Part shown: piece by piece, positions 6,917 to 12,222 of the stretch | How positions within the stretch are numbered: position 1 is the stretch's first letter | How the letters are laid out: the number at the start of each line of letters is the position of its first letter | Assembly: GCA_015493425.1 (NCBI GenBank) | Contig: WGDG01000058.1 | Coordinates: 1-15,402 of the forward strand | Source: Sulfurovum sp. | GTDB taxonomy: Bacteria > Campylobacterota > Campylobacteria > Campylobacterales > Sulfurovaceae | DNA: 15,402 nt | Reading direction: 5' to 3' | Notes under the pieces: generated by a model | What the model was told of the DNA's origin: nothing | The model's database searches: none | Seen by the model: only the letters and a program-made list of their open reading frames with translations | Program-made: the position numbers and the translations under genes

Positions 6917-7693
6917 TTACTGCAACCGCACGATACCGTTGTGTATCGTGACCACCCCTTCAAGTTCCGCTTCGTAGACCCTCTCTCCAAAAGTAGCAAG
7001 CGCTTCATCAAGCGTAGGCATTTTCTGGCAAAAATAAAAAAAGTCATCTTTGGGCACATCACTTTCTACGGCCTCCCCAAACTGTGAAGCAAACGCTTCT
7101 ACATCCCAGATCACTTCGGCATCCCCACTGAGAATAAGGGCATGCGTGCCCCGGCTCTCCCCTATACGGTGCGGCACAACATATATCTTTTTCCCCATTT
7201 TCAGAGCATACTCCACCGAACGCAGTGACCCGCTTTTCAGGTCTGCTTCCGTTACAACCAACATCTCCCCAAGTGCGACAACCAGTTCGTTGCGCACCAC
7301 AAAGCTCCAGTTAGTCGCCCTGAAGCCGTCGTTAAAAGGACTCAGCAGCAACCCTTCCCGCTCGATGGATGCAATGAGATCACTGTTGACCACAGGGTAC
7401 CGGATGTCCACACCGCACCCAAGCACTGCAATGGTATTATCCGTACCTGCAGCCCTGTGCGCAATCGCATCCACACCCATCGCCGCACCGCTGACAATAC
7501 ATACGCCGCGCTTGCGCAAAGCTTTTGCAATCTCTTCTGTGATCTGCTGTGTATAGAGTGACGGCGTACGCGTACCTACAATAGAAACTTTAGGATGCTT
7601 CAACAATTCCAAATCACCACGGAAAAAGAGTTCCGCCGGATACTTTCGCATCGCTTCCAGTTCAACAATGATATGGGGCACCATTTGGCTCAT
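6917..7693 (-). CDS. dprA: DNA-processing protein DprA (natural transformation)
   Basis: DprA/Smf binds incoming single-stranded DNA in the cytoplasm and loads RecA during natural transformation. The 258-residue product shows the Rossmann-like core: KVSIVGTRTPSLYT (about 35-48), IVSGAAMGVDAIAHRA (about 65-80), AVLGCGVDIRYP (about 88-99), a WSFVVRNELVVALGEMLVVTEA segment and a SGSLRSVEYALKMGKKIYVVP segment. The length fits the compact DprA of Campylobacterota. I chose the ATG at 7693 because AGGAG is about 7 nt upstream; the frame extends to 7765 without a better site. A plausible promoter is TTGACC (7746-7741) with TACCAT (7722-7717), 18 nt apart. In Campylobacter, as I recall, dprA follows ilvC and the deacetylase-like gene; here doxX intervenes. 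Confidence 0.93.
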   Translation of the reverse strand: MSQMVPHIIVELEAMRKYPAELFFRGDLELLKHPKVSIVGTRTPSLYTQQITEEIAKALRKRGVCIVSGAAMGVDAIAHRAAGTDNTIAVLGCGVDIRYPVVNSDLIASIEREGLLLSPFNDGFRATNWSFVVRNELVVALGEMLVVTEADLKSGSLRSVEYALKMGKKIYVVPHRIGESRGTHALILSGDAEVIWDVEAFASQFGEAVESDVPKDDFFYFCQKMPTLDEALATFGERVYEAELEGVVTIHNGIVRLQ

Positions 7694-7770
7694 GCAAATC
7701 TCCTTTTTTTCTTTACATGGTACTGATAAAAAAAGACAGAGGTCAAAAATATGTCGTTTTGTCATACTTT

Positions 7771-7798
7771 TTGTCTAAAACAAAAGTTGGGGTATAAT
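7771..7798 (+). promoter_or_regulatory. Promoter of doxX
   Basis: TTGTCT (7771-7776) and TATAAT (7793-7798) are separated by 16 nt, one of the best sigma-70-type promoters in the window. The expected start site is near 7805, giving a leader of about 16 nt with GAGG as ribosome-binding site before the ATG at 7821. Confidence 0.65.
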
Positions 7799-7820
7799 CA
7801 CGCTAAAAAAAGAGGTTGCA

Positions 7821-8204
7821 ATGCCGGAAAACATTGGAAAATTGATCTTAAGGGTAATGGTCGGAGGGTTACTGCTCTTTCACGGCATATACAAACTGCA
7901 GCATGGCATCGGTTTTATCGAGAGACTTCTGCATGCTCATGGTGCCCCTGCCTGGCTTGCATACGGCGTCTACATGGGTGAAATTGTCGCACCTATACTG
8001 CTCATCATTGGCTTCTACAGCCGCATATGGGCAGGAGTCATTGCCATCAACATGCTGGTTGCTCTTTGGCTGACAGGTTTCAGGGGTATCACCTCTCTTG
8101 GCACCTACGGAGCATGGGGCGCGGAGAGTGCAATGTTCTTTCTGCTTGGCGCACTTGTCATCGTCTTCATCGGCTCGGGAAGCTATGCGGTAAAACGAGA
8201 CTGA
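7821..8204 (+). CDS. DoxX-family small integral membrane protein
   Basis: This 127-residue, strongly hydrophobic protein has four predicted membrane helices (about 7-25, 45-68, 70-88 and 103-122). It has the DoxX signature pattern: LILRVMVGGLLLFHGIYKL at the N-terminus, a GFIERLL motif, and GEIVAPILLIIGFYSR in the second helix. DoxX proteins are loosely linked to thiol stress and to quinone or thiosulfate redox in various bacteria; the exact reaction is not defined for this subgroup. It has its own promoter and converges on the deacetylase-like gene with a 3-nt gap. Its place between dprA and the deacetylase suggests a later insertion into an otherwise conserved gene order. Confidence 0.88.
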   Translation: MPENIGKLILRVMVGGLLLFHGIYKLQHGIGFIERLLHAHGAPAWLAYGVYMGEIVAPILLIIGFYSRIWAGVIAINMLVALWLTGFRGITSLGTYGAWGAESAMFFLLGALVIVFIGSGSYAVKRD

Positions 8205-8207
8205 GTC

Positions 8208-9263
8208 TCACTCCACCCTGAATATTTTATCCACATAAACCACATCGACATCTTTCAACAGCGGTGCAGCACTTTTGAGTGCTGCAATCGTCACTTTGTG
8301 CGGATGCCCGATGGCAATAGCATACCCATGCTTCTTCGCAAGGGAGACCGCTTTTTTCAACTGTTTGTGAATAGCCGGAACCGATTGAACATTGTCAAGG
8401 AATATATCACGCGCCACATAGGCATCACCATGCGCATGCGCTATCTTTCCAACCTTCGATTTGGCAGAGGTGCGGCTGTCAATAAAAATGAAATCCTCTT
8501 TGCGCATCGCTTCATAGAGCCGGTTCATCGCCGCTTCATTCGCGGTAAAAACCGATCCGGTATGGTTGTTGATAAAGTGTGCCCGGGGGAAAAGTCGGCG
8601 AAGCTCTTTCACCCGTCTCTCCATCTGCTCTCTGCTGAAACCTGACATGAGTGTTTTGCTCTGGGTATTGAACTTTGCACTGCCGGACTCCATGGGCAGA
8701 TGTATCATGTAATGTACCACGTTACGCGCCAGTCTCGGTGTATGTGGCGAGAGCGTATAGGGAGGAAAGATGGAAGGCGTGACAGGATAGCCGATGTGTG
8801 CAATGTCATGAAGCTGCTGCTGCGTATGGACATCGTCAATAATAATCACCAGCCTTGGCTGCTCTCCCCTGTAGGCAAGCTTGACGTGCTTGCTAAAAGG
8901 CTGAACCGTTATTGGCTCCGATACAGGTTTTGCCTGCGGCTTCGTTTTGACAGGATGGCTTTTCTCTTTGTGTTTCTCAGGCTTTTTCTGATGCTTTTTA
9001 ACCCTTTTTGTATACTCTGTTTTTGATACATTTTCGGTATTCTTCCAGCAGCTACCCAGACAGTAGCCCACTCCAATCAGCAAAACGATGGCCAGTAATA
9101 TCAAAAAAACCTTCAAAAAAACGTTTGATTTTTGAGCCTTTTTCTTACTGCTTCGCTTTTTACGCGGTGCCGTCTTTTTTTTGGCTGTAGAAGTACTTTT
9201 TTTACTGCCGCTTTGACTCGATGTCGATTTTGTCGTTCTTTTTTTTCCCGAATCTGCTGCCAT
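8208..9263 (-). CDS. Membrane-anchored divergent polysaccharide deacetylase (YibQ-like)
   Basis: This 351-residue protein has three parts. The N-terminal tail of about 46 residues is very rich in Lys/Ser/Thr. A single membrane helix follows (about 47-70, FLKVFLILLAIVLLIGVGYC), then a basic linker (about 80-120). The C-terminal domain (about 135-351) has LVIIIDDVH (138-146), YPVTPSIFPPY (159-169), HLPME (188-192), INNHTGS (231-237) and FIFIDSRT, the signature of the divergent polysaccharide deacetylase family (Pfam PF04748). These are NodB-fold proteins with Asp/His residues in metal-site-like positions; their substrate is unclear. The helix anchors the domain in the periplasm. GGTGGAG precedes the ATG. 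In Campylobacter a homologue sits next to ilvC (from memory). Here 319 nt with two repeat elements separate them. Confidence 0.9.
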   Translation of the reverse strand: MAADSGKKRTTKSTSSQSGSKKSTSTAKKKTAPRKKRSSKKKAQKSNVFLKVFLILLAIVLLIGVGYCLGSCWKNTENVSKTEYTKRVKKHQKKPEKHKEKSHPVKTKPQAKPVSEPITVQPFSKHVKLAYRGEQPRLVIIIDDVHTQQQLHDIAHIGYPVTPSIFPPYTLSPHTPRLARNVVHYMIHLPMESGSAKFNTQSKTLMSGFSREQMERRVKELRRLFPRAHFINNHTGSVFTANEAAMNRLYEAMRKEDFIFIDSRTSAKSKVGKIAHAHGDAYVARDIFLDNVQSVPAIHKQLKKAVSLAKKHGYAIAIGHPHKVTIAALKSAAPLLKDVDVVYVDKIFRVE

Positions 9264-9289
9264 AACACTCCACCTGTTTAAAGTACGGC

Positions 9290-9318
9290 ATTATAGCAAA
9301 AGAACGAGGAAAGGTAAA
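9290..9318 (-). promoter_or_regulatory. Promoter of the divergent deacetylase gene
   Basis: On the minus strand TTTACC (9318-9313) and TATAAT (9295-9290) are 17 nt apart, followed by a leader of about 20 nt with GGTGGAG before the ATG. This indicates that the gene is transcribed independently of ilvC, despite the shared orientation. Confidence 0.65.
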
Positions 9319-9350
9319 AAATTAGAAAGGAAAAATAATAATGTAAACAA

Positions 9351-9470
9351 ACTCAAGATTTTTTGCGAGTTTGCTGTAGATTTGGGGGCTTGGGTAAAGG
9401 AGCTTACGAGTAGCAGCTGACTGAGCCCATCCCCAAAAGATGCAGTGAAATCGCAAAAAAGATATAACTA
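9351..9470 (+). repeat. Structured 120-nt tandem repeat, copy 1
   Basis: This is a long imperfect hairpin. The outer stem is TTTTTTGCGA (9359-9368) with TCGCAAAAAA (9451-9460). The middle stem is 9370-9378 with 9441-9449. A tandem G-A mismatch follows (9379-9380 with 9439-9440). The inner stem is 9381-9388 with 9431-9438, then TGGGT with GCCCA (9391-9395 and 9425-9429). The apical region carries AAAGGAGC (9396-9403) and TGACTG (9418-9423). It aligns without gaps to copy 2 at a 120-nt offset, with about 80 of 110 positions identical. Orientation is given by the AAAGGAGC motif. No ORF of note is inside and I do not recognise the family. Confidence 0.8.
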
Positions 9471-9590
9471 ATTGAAGATTTTTGACAAGTTGTGCTTAGA
9501 TTTGTAGGTTTGGGCAAAGGAGCTTACGAATAGTAAGTGACTGCGCCCATCCTACAAAGATGAGCGCAAATTGTCAAAAAGATTAATTAG
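9471..9590 (+). repeat. Structured 120-nt tandem repeat, copy 2, abutting the ilvC stop codon
   Basis: It has the same architecture as copy 1. The outer stem is TTTTTGACAA (9479-9488) with TTGTCAAAAA (9571-9580). The middle stem is 9490-9498 with 9561-9569, and the tandem G-A mismatch is 9499-9500 with 9559-9560. The inner stem is TTTGTAGG (9501-9508) with CCTACAAA (9551-9558), followed by TGGGC/GCCCA and an apical CTTAC/GTAAG hairpin (9523-9527 with 9533-9537). An extra base stem, CTAATT (9468-9473) with AATTAG (9585-9590), reaches into the last codons and stop of ilvC. In the ilvC transcript the hairpin is not followed by a U-tract, so it is not a standard terminator. Confidence 0.8.
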
Positions 9591-10611
9591 TTTCTTGGTC
9601 TACGATTTTGTTGGCTTTGATCCACGGCATCATCGCACGCAGTCTCTCACCTGTCTTCTCAAGCTCAGAATCTTTGAGGTTTCTTCTCTCTGCATTCATT
9701 CTTGGGTAGCCCGCCTGACCTTCAAGGACGAAGTCTTTGGCAAATTTACCGTTTTGGATCTCTTTGAGGATCTCTTTCATCGCTTTCTTGGACTCTTCGT
9801 TGATGACACGTGGTCCGCTTACCATATCACCATACTCAGCTGTGTTGGAGATGGAGTATCTCATATCTGCGATACCGCCTTCGAAGATCAGGTCAACGAT
9901 GAGTTTCATTTCGTGAAGACATTCGAAGTATGCCATTTCAGCAGGGTAACCCGCTTCAGTCAGTGTTTCGAATCCTGCCTGAATCAGTGCGCTGACACCG
10001 CCACAAAGGACTGCCTGCTCACCGAAGAGGTCTGTTTCGGTCTCATCTTTAAATGTCGTTTCGATGATTCCTGTTCTACCGCCGCCGATGGCAGAAGCGT
10101 AAGAGAGTGCAAGTGCTTTGGTGCTGCCGCTTGGGTCTTTGTCTACTGCGATCAGGTCAGGAATACCGCCGCCTCTGACAAACTCGGAACGTACAGTGTG
10201 TCCCGGTGCTTTTGGTGCTACCATCATAACATTGATGTCCGCTCTTGGCTGGATGCGTCCGTAGTGGATGGCAAACCCGTGACCGAATGCGATGGTCGCG
10301 CCCTCTTTGAGGTGCGGCTCGATCTGCGCTTCGTAGATCTCTTTCTGGTTCTCGTCCGGAAGGAGGATCATGACAACGTCACCCTTTGCAGAAGCCTCTT
10401 CGACTGTGAGTACCTCAAAACCTTTCGCTTCGGCTTTCTTCCATGAGCTTCCGCCCTTTCTCAGACCGATCACAACGTTAACGCCTGAGTCTCTCAGGTT
10501 CTCTGCGTGTGCGTGTCCCTGTGATCCGAAACCGATCATCGCAACGGTTTTGCTTTTGATGATGTCAAGATCGCAATCTTTGTCATAGTATACATTTAAA
10601 TGTTCTGCCAT
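9583..10611 (-). CDS. ilvC: Ketol-acid reductoisomerase (acetohydroxyacid isomeroreductase), class I
   Basis: IlvC catalyses the Mg- and NADPH-dependent isomerisation/reduction of acetolactate and acetohydroxybutyrate, the second common step of valine, isoleucine and leucine synthesis, in the cytoplasm. The 342-residue length is typical for the short class I enzyme. Visible motifs are the Rossmann loop IGFGSQGHAHAENLRDSG (26-43), the cofactor-specificity loop RKGGSSW (51-57), HGFAIHY (111-117), and the metal ligands in ETDLFGEQ (Asp194, Glu198) and FECLHEMK (Glu230, Glu234). AGGA lies 6 nt upstream of the ATG, and a TATAAT reads on the minus strand at 10648-10643. Its stop codon is embedded in the base of repeat copy 2. 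No other ilv gene is in the window. Confidence 0.97.
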   Translation of the reverse strand: MAEHLNVYYDKDCDLDIIKSKTVAMIGFGSQGHAHAENLRDSGVNVVIGLRKGGSSWKKAEAKGFEVLTVEEASAKGDVVMILLPDENQKEIYEAQIEPHLKEGATIAFGHGFAIHYGRIQPRADINVMMVAPKAPGHTVRSEFVRGGGIPDLIAVDKDPSGSTKALALSYASAIGGGRTGIIETTFKDETETDLFGEQAVLCGGVSALIQAGFETLTEAGYPAEMAYFECLHEMKLIVDLIFEGGIADMRYSISNTAEYGDMVSGPRVINEESKKAMKEILKEIQNGKFAKDFVLEGQAGYPRMNAERRNLKDSELEKTGERLRAMMPWIKANKIVDQETN

Positions 10612-10642
10612 CGTTTATCCTTGATGTGTAAAAATTTTCGCG

Positions 10643-10648
10643 ATTATA
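10643..10648 (-). promoter_or_regulatory. -10 box of ilvC
   Basis: TATAAT on the minus strand lies 31 nt upstream of the ilvC ATG, with the AGGA ribosome-binding site in the short leader. No -35 match is visible at the expected distance. I see no leader peptide rich in branched-chain residues and no room for a classical attenuator between this box and the gene. Confidence 0.55.
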
Positions 10649-10705
10649 CCCAAATATTGCTTACGCCCTGCGACGATATATCTCTTTCAGTTTCCATTTA
10701 TTTTA

Positions 10706-10714
10706 TGCTATAAT
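10706..10714 (+). promoter_or_regulatory. Extended -10 promoter of the nfeD-qmcA operon
   Basis: TGCTATAAT (TGn plus a perfect TATAAT) lies upstream of the third hairpin element. A start site near 10721 would give a leader of about 160 nt that contains that hairpin. The -35 region (TTCAGT, 17 nt upstream) is weak, which fits an extended -10 promoter. Confidence 0.5.
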
Positions 10715-10751
10715 ATTTTTTTATAGAATTCTCTGAAAACTTAAATACTGA

Positions 10752-10835
10752 GGTTTCACTCGATGGCGACAAAGGAGCACCCAACCCGTAGGGCGGCTTC
10801 GCCGTTTGCGACTGCCAGAGCTATCGAGTGAAACC
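10752..10835 (+). repeat. Third hairpin of the repeat family, in the nfeD leader
   Basis: GGTTTCACTCGAT (10752-10764) and ATCGAGTGAAACC (10823-10835) form a perfect 13-bp stem. The enclosed 58 nt contain CAAAGGAGC (10770-10778), identical to positions 9515-9523 of copy 2. They also contain GACTGC (10810-10815), identical to 9539-9544, in the same order and at the same apical place. Between them is a GC-rich hairpin, CGGC-TTC-GCCG (10794-10804). A run of six T (10841-10846) follows the stem after 5 nt, so it might also act as an attenuator in the nfeD leader. The stem sequence itself does not match copies 1 and 2. Confidence 0.65.
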
Positions 10836-10880
10836 GATACTTTTTTGGAGATTTCAATAGCCCAAACAAAAGGAGACTGT

Positions 10881-11357
10881 GTGATCGCACTGCTGAATGA
10901 AGTAACCTGGTGGCACTGGGTTATCTTTGGTGTTCTGCTTATTGTCATCGAAATGAGTACGGGTACGTTCTTTATGCTGACACTGGGGGTTTCCGCCATT
11001 CTGGTAGGTATACTCGACATCCTTTTCGAGCTTTCCATTCAGGTAGAGATTTTGCTCTGGCTGCTCTTTGCCATTGCCTCGGTACTGGTCTGGATGAAGT
11101 GGTTCAAGGACCACACCGTCTCCAACAGCGGGCAGTCCGACTATCGTCTGGAGACGCTGGGCACCGTCACAGGCGAAATCCACCCCCACGGCAGAGGAAA
11201 GGTGACTTTCGATAGCCCAGTTTTGGGCAACACACAGTGGCACGCCACTGCAAAAACCGACATTCCAAAAGGCACCCGTGTCAAGATTGTCGAGATCAAC
11301 GGGCAGCTGATCGAAGTTGCCCCTGTTACAGAAAACCAAACACAGCAAGGAGCATAA
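10881..11357 (+). CDS. nfeD: NfeD-family membrane protein
   Basis: This 158-residue short-form NfeD (YbbK type) has hydrophobic helices at about 12-28, 31-47 and 54-74. A C-terminal soluble OB-fold domain follows (about 92-150), with LETLGTVTGEIHPHGRGKV, WHATAKTDIPKGTRVKIVEI and GQLIEV, the usual NfeD beta-barrel pattern. NfeD proteins partner with SPFH/stomatin proteins, and the next gene encodes one 1 nt after this stop. The start is a GTG at 10881, chosen because AAGGAG lies 5 nt upstream; the longer frame from a TTG at 10806 would be translated out of the leader hairpin and has no such site. The pair probably organises membrane microdomains or membrane-protein quality control. Confidence 0.9.
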   Translation: MIALLNEVTWWHWVIFGVLLIVIEMSTGTFFMLTLGVSAILVGILDILFELSIQVEILLWLLFAIASVLVWMKWFKDHTVSNSGQSDYRLETLGTVTGEIHPHGRGKVTFDSPVLGNTQWHATAKTDIPKGTRVKIVEINGQLIEVAPVTENQTQQGA

Positions 11358-11358
11358 C

Positions 11359-12216
11359 ATGGAAGCATTAACCGTACTGATTATCATCGCCGCGGGTGTT
11401 GTCTACACCCTCTACAAAGGTATCAACATCGTCCCGCAGGGAGAGGAATGGGTCGTTGAACGTCTTGGAAAATTTGCACGTACCCTCAAACCGGGACTCA
11501 ATATCATTGTGCCCTACATCGAATCGGTCAGAGAAAAAGTCTCTACCCGTGACATCATTCTTGACATCCCTCAGCAGGAGGTCATTACCCGCGACAATGC
11601 TGTCATCACTACCAATGCCGTTACTTTCGCACGTGTCACCAACCCCCGTGATGCCATCTACGGTATCGAAGATTTTCATCTGGCCATCCAGCAGCTGGTG
11701 ATGACCACACTGCGTTCCATTCTCGGTGAAATGACACTTGATGAAGCACTCAGTAACCGTGAAATGATCAAAAGCAAACTCAAAGACGCCATCATCGACG
11801 ATGTTGCAGACTGGGGTGTGACTATTAAGAGTGTCGAGATACAGGACATCTCCCCAAGTGCTTCCATGCAGGAGTCCATGGAGCGCCAGGCCGCTGCCGA
11901 ACGTGAACGCCGCGCCATCGAAACCACTGCTGAGGGGAACAAGAATGCCGCCATTTTGGAAGCGGACGGAAAACTCGAAGCAGCCAAAAGAGAAGCCGAA
12001 GCACAAGTTGCCCTTGCCAACGCCTCTGCCGAAGCGATCAAACTCATCTCTGACAACATTCAGGACAAGGAGCTGCCTGCCATGTTCCTGCTGGGTGACC
12101 GCTACATCAACTCACTCGAGCAGATCAGCAAGAGCCAAAACTCCAAGTTTGTCATTTACCCGGCGGATATTCAGGGTGCCATCAAAGGGATGCTCGGTGG
12201 TGCATTCAAAAACTAA
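11359..12216 (+). CDS. qmcA: SPFH/stomatin-like membrane protein, QmcA-type
   Basis: This 285-residue protein has an N-terminal membrane helix (about 3-19). The SPFH/band-7 domain spans about 22-180 and includes VPQGEEWVVERLGKFARTLKPG, VSTRDIILDIPQQEVITRDN and LRSILGEMTLDEALSNRE. A long Ala/Glu/Arg-rich helix (about 180-240) provides oligomerisation, and the C-terminal region ends in GGAF. These proteins form large membrane-bound ring assemblies and work with NfeD partners; E. coli QmcA is associated with membrane-protein quality control around FtsH. I chose the ATG at 11359 because AAGGAG is 6 nt upstream. It is in an operon with nfeD (1-nt gap) and converges on pyk with a 6-nt gap. The QmcA assignment is by overall type. 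Confidence 0.92.
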   Translation: MEALTVLIIIAAGVVYTLYKGINIVPQGEEWVVERLGKFARTLKPGLNIIVPYIESVREKVSTRDIILDIPQQEVITRDNAVITTNAVTFARVTNPRDAIYGIEDFHLAIQQLVMTTLRSILGEMTLDEALSNREMIKSKLKDAIIDDVADWGVTIKSVEIQDISPSASMQESMERQAAAERERRAIETTAEGNKNAAILEADGKLEAAKREAEAQVALANASAEAIKLISDNIQDKELPAMFLLGDRYINSLEQISKSQNSKFVIYPADIQGAIKGMLGGAFKN

Positions 12217-12222
12217 GGCCGC

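Noticed and set aside
9468..9590. Repeat copy 2 as a normal Rho-independent terminator of ilvC
   Set aside because: In the ilvC transcript the closing stem is followed by UCUU rather than a U-tract, and the hairpin is far longer and more interrupted than a terminator. Some effect on transcript ends is still possible.
9351..9590. CRISPR array or hammerhead/twister-type ribozyme
   Set aside because: There are only two diverged 120-nt copies with no spacers, and I do not see the conserved cores of the ribozyme classes I know.
9571..10446. Plus-strand open frame of 291 codons opposite ilvC
   Set aside because: It is fully antisense to ilvC, whose motifs are unmistakable. Its Cys/Phe-rich composition is typical of a shadow frame and it has no ribosome-binding site.
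10806..10880. Upstream TTG extension of NfeD
   Set aside because: It would translate out of the leader hairpin; the GTG at 10881 has AAGGAG 5 nt upstream and starts at the expected membrane domain.
11368..12006. Minus-strand open frame of 212 codons opposite qmcA
   Set aside because: It is a shadow of the SPFH coding sequence, with no recognisable domain or start signal.
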